This document shows positions 7,970 to 15,144 of a stretch of DNA of 64,000 nt, one piece after another (position 1 is the stretch's first letter; each line of letters opens with the position of its first letter). The position numbers were made by a program, and so were the translations under genes. Origin of the DNA: Terrimonas sp. (GTDB lineage: Bacteria > Bacteroidota > Bacteroidia > Chitinophagales > Chitinophagaceae); the NCBI RefSeq assembly GCF_003075435.1, contig NZ_QCZJ01000001.1, positions 581,282 to 645,281 on the forward strand, read 5' to 3'. The notes below the pieces were generated by a model. It saw only the letters and a list, made by a program, of their open reading frames with translations. It was not told where the DNA came from and ran no database searches.

Positions 7970-8088
7970 CAAATAAAAACGTGCTCTATCGCAGGCCTTA
8001 AACGTTCGCAGTAAGCACCACAAAAACACTATTAAGCGAAATAGATTCAAGAGCCCACTCGGACATAAGATGAATAAATGCAGAAAAA

Positions 8089-8319
8089 CTATCTCTTAAT
8101 CTCCCTAAAAAACTCCTCAAGCGTTAAATCTCTTGCATTGCACATCTTATGCAAGGTGTAAAGGCTAATTTTGTACGATGTATTTTTAAAGTCAATTATT
8201 TGCCGTATCGTCTTTTCATCTACATCATGTTCATCAGCAAAAGAGCGCATAGAACCTTCCCAACGGGCAATCCATTCTTTATTGATGTAGTTACATATAT
8301 CGGCACTAAGATCAAGCAT
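8089..8319 (-). CDS. small XRE-like helix-turn-helix regulator
   Basis: A 76-aa protein from ATG 8319. A longer frame from 8370 adds an AT-rich, Phe/Ile-rich leader that does not look like protein; 8319 is preferred because TTTATTTG lies 4 nt before it. The core (SFADEHDVDEKTIRQIIDFK, then SLYTLHKMCNARDLTLEEFF) is the helix pattern of Bacteroidota XRE/Cro-type DNA-binding domains. It stands alone, divergent from the two-gene unit at 8618-9754, which it may control; an inverted repeat at 8376-8396 lies between them. Probably a transcriptional repressor, by family analogy. Confidence 0.7.
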   Translation of the reverse strand: MLDLSADICNYINKEWIARWEGSMRSFADEHDVDEKTIRQIIDFKNTSYKISLYTLHKMCNARDLTLEEFFREIKR

Positions 8320-8375
8320 TAAGCAAATAAAAATCTTATAAAAAAATATTTTGCGGATTTTACCCCGCATTATTT

Positions 8376-8396
8376 AAAACAACGTATATTTGTTTT
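8376..8396. promoter_or_regulatory. candidate operator/promoter between divergent genes
   Basis: Inverted repeat AAAACAA (8376-8382) / TTGTTTT (8390-8396) with a 7-bp centre. It overlaps a plus-strand -7-like box TATATTTG at 8385-8392. The position suits a binding site for the small XRE-like regulator, with transcription to the right towards 8618. Weak evidence, based on sequence alone. Confidence 0.35.
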
Positions 8397-8617
8397 GAAT
8401 AAAATATTTTCGCGATTACTTCATAAAAGTATTGAAGCATTCGCTTTGAATCTCGCATTAGAAAACTGGTAATTTTTTGCACACGAGATGATAAGCAGAA
8501 TAGCCCACGACCTAGGCGTGAGCTCTCTTATCTGTGTGCGGGTATACCAGTACCTCTAATGCGGTAAGTTGAGTGCCACGCCTTTTTTGTGCGCGGCGCC
8601 AGCCCAAAACTTTTGTT

Positions 8618-9100
8618 ATGAACAACGCCGTTGCCACACCTGCACAAAACACTAACATCCATTTTAACGAAACCCAATGGCTGCAAGCCCTGTTCCTGCT
8701 GGCAGATACCCAAAGCTGGCTGCAGCAAATGCAGGAGGGGCTTATCTGGCAACTGCCCGTAAAGCACCGTAAAAAGCTGCTGCGCAAAGGCTCCTACCTG
8801 AGCAGCAAAGCCCTGGCGCATATACTGGAGCGCCATTACTACAAAGTGCCGCGCCACCCGCTTACCGGCAAGTTTACCATACCCATACCGCAAATTGTAG
8901 CCTGCATAAGAGATGCCTGTCAGCAACCACCCCAACCTATGCCGCGCAGCCCCCACCTGCAGCGGGTACTGGATACCGGCACACCGCTCGGCTACGATAC
9001 TTCAGGCAATACCGTAACCACCCTTACGGTCATTACCAGCACCGGCGGAGAGATCATCACCGCCTTCCCCGGCGTACTGCCGCCGCAGCAAGCCCTGTAA
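8618..9100 (+). CDS. hypothetical protein with a His-rich BECR/EndoU-like motif block
   Basis: A 160-aa protein from ATG 8618; a frame from 8573 adds 15 residues that look non-coding. The first 60 residues are helical (QWLQALFLLADTQSWLQQM). Then comes a block reading ALAHILERHYYKVPRHP, LTGKFTIPIP and IVACIRDA. The order His-x3-Glu-Arg-His, then Gly-Lys-Phe, then a helix with Ile-Arg-Asp-Ala resembles C-terminal RNase toxin modules of polymorphic toxins (BECR fold), here without a long delivery protein. The C-terminus is strand-rich. It is followed 51 bp later by another uncharacterised gene. I recall similar tandem pairs as multi-copy hypotheticals in Chitinophagaceae. Toxin activity is speculation. 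Confidence 0.55.
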   Translation: MNNAVATPAQNTNIHFNETQWLQALFLLADTQSWLQQMQEGLIWQLPVKHRKKLLRKGSYLSSKALAHILERHYYKVPRHPLTGKFTIPIPQIVACIRDACQQPPQPMPRSPHLQRVLDTGTPLGYDTSGNTVTTLTVITSTGGEIITAFPGVLPPQQAL

Positions 9101-9151
9101 GATTTTCAAAACCTTATAGGTCTGTCTAAGCCTCACCTAAAAAATAAAAAG

Positions 9152-9754
9152 ATGAAAACCAAACACCACAAAGACCCGTTTACAACCCAATGCTGGCTCT
9201 GCGAATGCATTACAGACCCTTACCAGGTAATTGCCCACTTCTTTGCCGAAGCGCATGTGCACCAATTTCGCAGGCTCATCAAAAAGCTGGTGTGTCATGC
9301 CAGCGGGGCAGGTGTATACAAAGGAGATTCGCCCGGCGATATACTTTTATATAGCAAACTCATCCGCTCGCTTATAAAAGCGGTTTATACTTTGAGGCAT
9401 ACAAAGCACAGTGCGGTAACCATTAAAAAAGAAGAGCTCTTTAATAAAAAATACTATTGCAGCCATTACGTTAGCGCCGATGAATGGAAGGAGTTTCCAC
9501 GCCACCTGTCTGAAAAAGAGTATAGTAATCCCTACCGGGTATTTCAACAGTTTTTCAGCTACCAGTCGCTCAACAACTGGCTGCAGTGCTGGGAGCAGGT
9601 AGTGGAAAATGCCCTGAACAGTGATACTACTGCTATAACAGCCCCGCTGACAGTGTGCACCCATTTAATAAAGTTGGTAGAAGCCGCGCACCTGGTTGAT
9701 GTAAGGGAGGTAACGCATGTGGGTGAATATTTGAAGAATGGCAGGGCATTGTAA
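9152..9754 (+). CDS. hypothetical protein, partner of the preceding gene
   Basis: A 200-aa cytoplasmic protein rich in Cys, His, Trp and Tyr. It has CWLCEC near residue 14, CSHYVSADEW near 109, YQSLNNWLQCWE near 138 and a C-terminal helix, LVEAAHLVDVREVTHVGEYL. The two Cys-x2-Cys-like groups and several His could bind metal, but no known zinc-ribbon layout is complete. Same orientation as 8618-9100, with a 51-bp gap, so probably co-transcribed. Function unknown to me; an immunity-like or structural role beside the His-rich protein is one possibility. Confidence 0.55.
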   Translation: MKTKHHKDPFTTQCWLCECITDPYQVIAHFFAEAHVHQFRRLIKKLVCHASGAGVYKGDSPGDILLYSKLIRSLIKAVYTLRHTKHSAVTIKKEELFNKKYYCSHYVSADEWKEFPRHLSEKEYSNPYRVFQQFFSYQSLNNWLQCWEQVVENALNSDTTAITAPLTVCTHLIKLVEAAHLVDVREVTHVGEYLKNGRAL

Positions 9755-9806
9755 TTATAATGGCATTTGCGCAAGGGGGATGGTTCTACTTTACACTATT
9801 TTCCGT

Positions 9807-9871
9807 ACTGGTGTGTCTTTACCCGCCCTGGTTCATCCTTCTCCGGCACGTGAGACATGAACTGCGGCGGC
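9807..9871 (+). repeat. interspersed 65-bp repeat, copy 1
   Basis: Reads ACTGGTGTGTCTTTACCCGC...CCGGCACGTGAGACATG. Matches 11764-11826 in the same orientation over its whole length with a few changes and short indels. In the other copy the CCGGCAC...GTGCCGG part is a clean inverted repeat; here its right arm has decayed. Confidence 0.7.
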
Positions 9872-9904
9872 ATACAATAACTTGCCAAACAGCCCCGAAA
9901 ATCG

Positions 9905-9912
9905 TAAATTCG
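9905..9912 (+). promoter_or_regulatory. -7-like promoter box before the GNAT-like gene
   Basis: TAAATTCG, one change from TAnnTTTG, 4 nt before the GTG at 9917. The same spacing as at 6257 suggests a leaderless transcript. Confidence 0.5.
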
Positions 9913-9916
9913 TGAG

Positions 9917-10441
9917 GTGAAAAAACGAAAAGAAACAGGACTTGATTTTGAGGTAGATAAACTGACCAACTCGATTGAAAATGTAAAATCGGGAGACAGT
10001 TTTCCAACCGAAATTTCATTATTAACAAAGGCTGATTTAAAACCCCTGACAAAGAAAAATGGCTGGCAATTTAATTGGGCGAGTGAATTTAAAGCTCCGG
10101 CAAGGGAAGTTTACAAACTGACAATTACAAACAATCCAGGCATTATTCAAGGTATTATAAGTTTGGAAGTAAAGACCGACCATGTTTATATGCACCTGAT
10201 TGAAAGTGCGCCATTCAACATTGGAAAGAGCAAGACTTATTTAGGTGTTCCGGGAAATCTGGTGGCTTTTGCCTGCAAGCTATCATTTCAGCGTGGCGGG
10301 GAAGGTTATGTTTCGTTTCTTTCTAAAACCCGGTTGATTGAGCATTATGAAAAGACCTTAGGAGCTGTGCATTTTGGAGGACGCAATATGGTTATAACAA
10401 CAGAAGTAGCATTAAAATTGACAAATAAATATTTTAAATAG
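9917..10441 (+). CDS. GNAT-like N-acetyltransferase family protein
   Basis: A 174-aa protein starting at GTG 9917. The strand-rich centre (IIQGIISLEVKTDHVYMHLIESAPFNIG) followed by LGVPGNLVAFACKLSFQRGG fits the GNAT core: strands 4-5, then the acetyl-CoA-binding helix. The end (FLSKTRLIEHYEKTLGAVHFGGRNMVITTEVA) also fits. The canonical Q/RxxGxG/A loop is not clear, so the acetyl-CoA site may be altered. It is followed at 7 bp by two tiny paralogous basic proteins, an arrangement reminiscent of toxin-antitoxin or modifier-substrate units. Substrate unknown. Confidence 0.65.
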   Translation: MKKRKETGLDFEVDKLTNSIENVKSGDSFPTEISLLTKADLKPLTKKNGWQFNWASEFKAPAREVYKLTITNNPGIIQGIISLEVKTDHVYMHLIESAPFNIGKSKTYLGVPGNLVAFACKLSFQRGGEGYVSFLSKTRLIEHYEKTLGAVHFGGRNMVITTEVALKLTNKYFK

Positions 10442-10448
10442 CATAAAA

Positions 10449-10622
10449 ATGGGACTGATAAAAGAACCACTTGACGTAGATTTTGTAGTTGATCCAAGAC
10501 CTTTGACAAAGGCAGAAGAAAAGGCTATCAGCGACTTCATTCGTGCTGATAAAGAGAAGCGTAAACTTAAAGAACTTAAGAAAAAAGCGACTACAAAACG
10601 AAAAGTAAAACAACCTGCCTGA
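10449..10622 (+). CDS. 57-aa small basic protein, paralogue of the next gene
   Basis: Starts ATG 10449, 7 bp after the GNAT-like gene. The N-terminus (KEPLDVDFVVDPRPLTKAEE) is acidic and the C-terminal half is almost all Lys/Arg/Ala (KKKATTKRKVKQ). The following gene has the same plan: Leu-Asp-Val-Asp-Phe, a Pro-Leu-Thr-Lys-(A/E)-Glu-Glu turn, an Ala-Ile-Ser-x-Phe-Ile helix and a basic tail. The conserved pattern across two copies shows that both are real proteins despite their size. The role is unknown; a small antitoxin or a substrate of the neighbouring acetyltransferase (Lys-rich tail) are possible readings. Confidence 0.65.
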   Translation: MGLIKEPLDVDFVVDPRPLTKAEEKAISDFIRADKEKRKLKELKKKATTKRKVKQPA

Positions 10623-10657
10623 TAAAAACCTCAAATCGCGGACATGACATTTGCAAA

Positions 10658-10825
10658 ATGAAAAACAAAACAAAAGAATTAGACGTGGATTTTATTGGTG
10701 GACAAAGCAAGCCACTAACCAAAGAAGAGCAACTTGCTATCAGTGCTTTCATTAAAAAATTGAAAGAAAAACGTAGCAGAACGAAAAAGCGGAAAAAAAA
10801 TAAATCAGAAAAACAACTTACCTGA
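10658..10825 (+). CDS. 55-aa small basic protein, second paralogue
   Basis: Starts ATG 10658, 35 bp after the first copy. It reads KELDVDFIGGQSKPLTKEEQ, then LAISAFIKKLKEK, then a Lys/Arg tail. About half of the aligned positions match the upstream copy, with conservation strongest in LDVDF, PLTK and AIS-FI. Together with the GNAT-like gene it forms a compact three-gene unit on the plus strand, closed by a nested stem-loop at 10830-10884. Confidence 0.65.
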   Translation: MKNKTKELDVDFIGGQSKPLTKEEQLAISAFIKKLKEKRSRTKKRKKNKSEKQLT

Positions 10826-10829
10826 TAAT

Positions 10830-10884
10830 CCACACGAACCACGGCGGAGGCAGGCACGATCGGATATTACGCCTGCAGGTGTGG
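10830..10884. other. nested stem-loop after the GNAT unit
   Basis: CCACAC (10830-10835) pairs with GTGTGG (10879-10884), and inside it GCAGGC (10850-10855) pairs with GCCTGC (10871-10876). No T-run follows, so it is not a classic terminator; it may be an mRNA 3' structure or a cassette boundary. Confidence 0.4.
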
Positions 10885-10909
10885 AATTCATGTAAGCAAA
10901 GAAGGTAGA

Positions 10910-11560
10910 CTATTCCGTAACTTTATATGAAAGCATTTTTAAACCAAAAGGTTTATCGTCAAAATAGCGAACAGTAATGTCTGAAAAAATAATTTGATCG
11001 TTGCTTTTCAAATTGTACAAATGCTCAAGTAATACCGGATTATATCGTGCCCCTGTATTATTGATTACAGCAAAAGTGTTATCGTTTCTCATTAATGTTA
11101 CTTTGTAACTCAAAACTTCAAAAGTTGCACATATATTACTGTTGACTTGCAGGGCTCTTACACCGCCCATTGCTATCAGCATTTTTTTATTTACAGTGTC
11201 TTTATCTATATTTCCAACCATCGGTTCTGGCGCCGGGAGCTGCTTAACCCTGAAAAACATTTCCCCTACTTTCTTTAATTTCCTCTGATATTTTTTGTAT
11301 AAGGTTATTTTAGCTGTACCCGGCATTTCGGGTAATACAATATATTTACAAGAATATTTATTCGCATCTTCGGCTGAAATAGTTCCGTTATCCGTTTTCA
11401 CTATTAAATGTTTACAATCAACGCCATCTACCACAACAGCCACAGGATTTTGAACTCGTGCATAAAGAAGGTTTTCATTCTCATTGCTTACTAAAAAACG
11501 TTGCGCTGGTAATTGTAACGTAGACAGTATGAAAAATACCAGCAACTGGCATATACGCAC
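10910..11560 (-). CDS. secreted orphan protein with GldM C-terminal-type domains
   Basis: A 216-aa exported protein with a signal peptide (FFILSTLQLPAQ, about residues 9-20). The mature part follows the C-terminal periplasmic half of the type IX secretion/gliding protein GldM. It has a strand-rich domain with ARVQNPVAVVVDGVD, a turn ending in FFRVKQLPAPEPMVG, and a second domain with MLIAMGGVRALQV, FEVLSYKVTL and DQIIFSDITVRYFD. The N-terminal membrane helix and first periplasmic domains of GldM are absent, so this is a free-standing version. It may bind T9SS components or act as a decoy/adaptor. Single gene, no operon partner. Confidence 0.7.
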   Translation of the reverse strand: MRICQLLVFFILSTLQLPAQRFLVSNENENLLYARVQNPVAVVVDGVDCKHLIVKTDNGTISAEDANKYSCKYIVLPEMPGTAKITLYKKYQRKLKKVGEMFFRVKQLPAPEPMVGNIDKDTVNKKMLIAMGGVRALQVNSNICATFEVLSYKVTLMRNDNTFAVINNTGARYNPVLLEHLYNLKSNDQIIFSDITVRYFDDKPFGLKMLSYKVTE

Positions 11561-11763
11561 AATATAATATTTTTAAACTGGTTGAATCTAAAACCAACGC
11601 AAGTGTAGTACTATTGTTGCTATTCGCTTCTTAAAGGAAAGATAAAGTTTAAAGGAAGAATGCAGAGACGGTTGAGTGGTTATACTTTTTATTAAACTTT
11701 TACAATTTACCGGAAGACATGACAGCGCGGCAATCTTATCAGTTTTACATCATTCCTCTTCTA

Positions 11764-11826
11764 TACTGGTATGTGTCTTTACCCGTCCTGGTCATCTTTC
11801 CGGCACGTGAGACATGTGCCGGGGCG
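11764..11826 (+). repeat. interspersed 65-bp repeat, copy 2
   Basis: Partner of 9807-9871, same orientation. It contains a perfect inverted repeat CCGGCAC...GTGCCGG (about 11800-11822), with GTGAGACAT at the centre. Confidence 0.7.
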
Positions 11827-11831
11827 GTCAG

Positions 11832-12245
11832 CAGTCTCCTTCATAATTGAAAGGCTGGGATTGCTTCGCCGCGAAACAGCATGACATTGCAAGTTCCTGT
11901 AGGCGGCTCGCAATGACGGCGAGGGGTTGAGTAAATGTATACTTTGCTTTAGTGCAAGATTGTAACAGCAAAACACTTTTGGTCTCTGCGAACCCACCCT
12001 CATGGAGATTTGAATTAAAAGAATGTTACGGCGGGTGAAGCAGTCTCATTCATTATTCAAAGCGTGGGATTGCTTCGCCGCGAAACAGCATGATATTACA
12101 AGTTCCTGTAGGCGGCTCGCAATGACGGCGAGGGGTTGAGTAAATGTATACTTTGCTATAGTGCTGATTGTAAAAACAAAACACCTTTATCACTGCAAAC
12201 CCACCCGCAGGTTGTATGGAATTAAGCGAATGTTGCGCGGCGAAG
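11832..12245 (+). repeat. tandem direct repeat, two units of about 207 bp
   Basis: Unit 1 spans 11832-12040 and unit 2 12041-12245. Both start CAGTCTC, contain GGGATTGCTTCGCCGCGAAA, GGCGGCTCGCAATGACGGCG and GGGTTGAGTAAATGTATACT, and end GAATGTT-CG-CG--GAAG. The core (GCAATCCC...CGCAATGACG in one orientation) resembles the widespread 'CATTGCGAG...GAAGCAATC' intergenic element. The third unit begins (GAAGCAATC at 12242) but does not continue. Confidence 0.85.
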
Positions 12246-12405
12246 CAATCTACAAAGGATTGCAGGGCTGCCCGCTGTTCGTCTTTTTTCTTCTGATGAG
12301 TCGGCTTACGGAGAACATTTCCACACATTCGCTATCAGGACCGGTTACAAGATTCCCGGAAAATAAACAGCTGTGAAAACCATAGCTAACACTGTGCCTT
12401 GCTGA

Positions 12406-12494
12406 ATAGCGTTCCGAACGTACAAGTGAGTGACACAACAGACGATGATAGTAGCAATGTAGCCCGGCCCATAAAAATCCCCTTCTTCTCCACA
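12406..12494 (-). repeat. interspersed 90-bp repeat, copy B
   Basis: Reverse-complement partner of 1471-1560. It lies about 100 bp before the purL start, so it may also act on purL transcription. Confidence 0.75.
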
Positions 12495-12552
12495 GCTTAT
12501 CCCGAACATCCCAATATCCCGTCATCCCGGTCTAAATCCCGGTCGCTTTTCG

Positions 12553-12577
12553 TAATTTCGCCGCTTCCTATACTTTG
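12553..12577 (+). promoter_or_regulatory. candidate purL promoter
   Basis: TAATTTCG (12553-12560) and TATACTTTG (12569-12577) both approximate the Bacteroidota -7 box; either would give a 5' leader of about 10-25 nt before the ATG at 12591. Confidence 0.35.
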
Positions 12578-12590
12578 ATACATATTATAC

Positions 12591-14813
12591 ATGGAAACAA
12601 CAGTTGAAACAGCCGAAAAATTAGGACTTCGCCCGGATGAATTTGAGATGATCAAACAGATACTGGGGCGCACACCGAACTTTACCGAACTGAGCGCTTA
12701 CTCTGTAATGTGGAGTGAGCATTGCAGCTATAAAAACTCTATTAAGTGGCTGAAAACTTTGCCCCGTGAGGGCGCGAAGCTGCTGGTGAAAGCCGGCGAG
12801 GAAAACGCGGGGCTTGCCGATATCGGCGACGGCTGGGGCGTGGTGTTCAAGATTGAAAGCCATAACCACCCGTCTGCCATTGAGCCTTTCCAGGGTGCGG
12901 CAACCGGCGTGGGCGGTATTCACCGCGATATTTTTACGATGGGCGCAAGACCGATAGCGGCGCTGAATTCGCTGCGCTTCGGTAAGCTTACAGAAGAAAA
13001 AACGCAGCACCTGATGAATGGTATTGTGCATGGTATTGGTCACTATGGCAACTGCTTTGGCGTGCCTACCGTGGGCGGCGAAATATATTTTGAAGACTGC
13101 TATCATACCAACCCACTGGTGAACGCGATGAGCGTGGGCGTGGTAAAAGCGGGGCAAACCGTGAGCGCTACTGCTGAAGGTAAAGGCAATCCGGTGTTTA
13201 TTGTGGGTTCTGCTACCGGTAAGGATGGTATGGGTGGTGCGGCTTTTGCATCTGCCGATATTACGGAAAGCAGCGTGGAAGATTTACCCGCTGTGCAGGT
13301 AGGCGATCCCTTCCAGGAGAAAAAATTATTGGAAGCCTGCCTGGAGCTGATACCGAAAGGTGCGTTGGTGGGTATGCAGGATATGGGCGCTGCGGGCATT
13401 ATATGTTCTACCGCGGAGACCAGCGCCAAGGGCGGCGTGGGTATGCGCATTGACTTAGATAAAGTGCCGATGCGCCAGGCGAATATGAAGGCATGGGAAC
13501 TGCTTTTAAGCGAAAGCCAGGAGCGTATGCTGATGATCGTGAAGAAAGGTCGTGAAAAAGAAGTGCTGGAAGTATTTGAAAAGTGGGACTTACCCTGTTC
13601 GCAGATCGGCGAAGTGACGGATGGCGGTATGCTGCAATTTTATATGCATGGTGCACTGGAAGCGGAAGTGCCGGCAGAGAGCTTAGTATTAGGTGGCGGC
13701 GCACCGGTATATGAAAGAGAATATCGTGAACCGAAATATTTTGCGGAGATCAAAAAGTTTGACCCGGCTTCGATACCTGTGCCGGAGGATCTGAAAGCGG
13801 TGGCGGAGAAAATTATCACTATTCCGAATATAGCGTCCAAACGCTGGATATATACGCAGTACGACAGTATGGTGGGCACTGGCAATACATCAACCAACGC
13901 ACCCAGCGATGCGCAGATCGTGAAAGTGAAGGGTACTAAAAAGGGTTTGGCGGTTACGGTTGATTGTAACAGCCGCTATGTATTTGCCGACCCGTTTGTG
14001 GGTTGTATGATCGCGGTGAGCGAAGCGGCGAGGAATATTGTTGTGAGCGGTGGCGTTCCGCTGGGTGTGACCAACTGCCTGAACTTCGGTAACCCTTACG
14101 ACCCGGAAGTGTATTACCAGTTTGTATATGCTATTAAGGGCATGGGTGAGGCTTGTAAAAAATTTGATACACCTGTTACGGGTGGTAATGTGAGCTTTTA
14201 TAACCAGCATCCGGGTGGCGCGGTATACCCCACACCTACCATTGGTATGGTGGGTTTGCTGGAAGATATTGATGCGAAGATGACGCTTGATTTTAAGCAG
14301 GCGGGCGATGCTATTTATTTGCTGGGTGAAGTGAATGATGATATCAATTCGTCGGAATATATACATAAGCTGCACGAGGTAGAATATTCTCCTGTGCCGC
14401 ATTTTGACCTGGAAGAGGAATATCGTTTACAGCAGACCGTTAGTAAGCTGATCGGCAGCAAAGTAATTGCTTCTGCGCATGATTTAAGCGAAGGTGGTTT
14501 GTTTGTTACGCTTTGCGAAAGCGGGTTTAATAATGATCTTGGTTTTGATGCTGCTACCTCTGCTAAGGTGAGGCCGGATGCTTTTTGGTTTGGGGAATCG
14601 CAAAGTCGTGTGGCGGTAAGCGTTAGTGCAGACAATATTACGGCATTTGAAAGGATAGTGAAGGAAAGTGGTGTGCCGTTTATGAAAGTGGGCGAGGTTA
14701 CAGATAGTGAGATGATTGTTGATGGTGCCGTTTGGGGTGATATTGGGGACTGGAAGGAAAAATATGATACGGCTATTGAAAAATATATGCAGCGTGAGGA
14801 GCAGTATATATAG
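12591..14813 (+). CDS. purL: phosphoribosylformylglycinamidine synthase subunit PurL
   Basis: ATP-dependent conversion of FGAR to FGAM, step 4 of purine synthesis, in the cytoplasm. At 740 aa this is the short PurL that needs separate PurS and PurQ partners, which are not in the window. The N-terminal SEHCSYKNS (about residues 43-51) and KIESHNHPSAIEPFQGAATG (about 86-105) are the conserved active-site and ATP-binding segments. The second half repeats the fold (DCNSRYVFADPFVG, VTGGNVSFYNQ, SAHDLSEGGL). GC content is higher than in the accessory genes to the left. Single gene; purC, another purine gene, lies 48 kb away. Confidence 0.97.
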   Translation: METTVETAEKLGLRPDEFEMIKQILGRTPNFTELSAYSVMWSEHCSYKNSIKWLKTLPREGAKLLVKAGEENAGLADIGDGWGVVFKIESHNHPSAIEPFQGAATGVGGIHRDIFTMGARPIAALNSLRFGKLTEEKTQHLMNGIVHGIGHYGNCFGVPTVGGEIYFEDCYHTNPLVNAMSVGVVKAGQTVSATAEGKGNPVFIVGSATGKDGMGGAAFASADITESSVEDLPAVQVGDPFQEKKLLEACLELIPKGALVGMQDMGAAGIICSTAETSAKGGVGMRIDLDKVPMRQANMKAWELLLSESQERMLMIVKKGREKEVLEVFEKWDLPCSQIGEVTDGGMLQFYMHGALEAEVPAESLVLGGGAPVYEREYREPKYFAEIKKFDPASIPVPEDLKAVAEKIITIPNIASKRWIYTQYDSMVGTGNTSTNAPSDAQIVKVKGTKKGLAVTVDCNSRYVFADPFVGCMIAVSEAARNIVVSGGVPLGVTNCLNFGNPYDPEVYYQFVYAIKGMGEACKKFDTPVTGGNVSFYNQHPGGAVYPTPTIGMVGLLEDIDAKMTLDFKQAGDAIYLLGEVNDDINSSEYIHKLHEVEYSPVPHFDLEEEYRLQQTVSKLIGSKVIASAHDLSEGGLFVTLCESGFNNDLGFDAATSAKVRPDAFWFGESQSRVAVSVSADNITAFERIVKESGVPFMKVGEVTDSEMIVDGAVWGDIGDWKEKYDTAIEKYMQREEQYI

Positions 14814-15144
14814 TGGCGTGAGGCATGAGATGGTCTGCGAAGGAATATATTACCCGGAAACCTGTTAGTTCTTATAAAGAACCATTAAGGAATGAATGTC
14901 GTTTGCTTAAGAAGGCATAGTTTTTTTAAGGTTAAGTTGCTGATTGCCTCAAGCCGGCGGGCTTCGTATCCGAAACACCCCTGCTTTTTGCTTTGAAGAG
15001 ACCTGTCAGCTTCATATCATTGTTCATCCATTCCTTTGATCAGCGGTAGTACAAATCTCACGCAAAAAAAGGTGGCTTATTCGGATACTGGTAACAGTGC
15101 GATAAATCTCTGCGTTGCTGACAAATTAAAAGTTTTATGAGCTC
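14814..15144. other. 331-bp intergenic region
   Basis: No gene. Contains one copy of a 58-bp repeat (14894-14951). At about 15044-15057 it also has AGCGGTAGTACAAA, a word found again at about 28500-28513 upstream of another exported-protein gene. Confidence 0.6.
14894..14951 (+). repeat. interspersed 58-bp repeat, copy A
   Basis: The reverse complement of 55058-55116 matches: GAATGT-GT, then CTTAAGAAGGCATAG, then AAG-T-AAGTTG-TGATTGCCTCA. The two copies are 40 kb apart in opposite orientation, both in non-coding DNA. Confidence 0.75.

Larger units (their letters stand above)
11561..12590. other. 1.0-kb intergenic region made largely of repeats
   Basis: No convincing gene. From left to right it holds the second copy of the 65-bp repeat (11764-11826), a tandem 209/205-bp repeat (11832-12245) and one copy of the 90-bp repeat (12406-12494). 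Its right end carries the purL promoter region. Several 70-90 codon frames exist but cross repeat copies without conservation. Confidence 0.7.

Noticed and set aside
8528..8956. 142-codon minus-strand frame opposite 8618-9100
   Set aside because: Antisense; the plus-strand protein has the conserved motifs.
12053..12525. Several 70-90 codon frames before purL
   Set aside because: They run through repeat copies and are not conserved between the copies.
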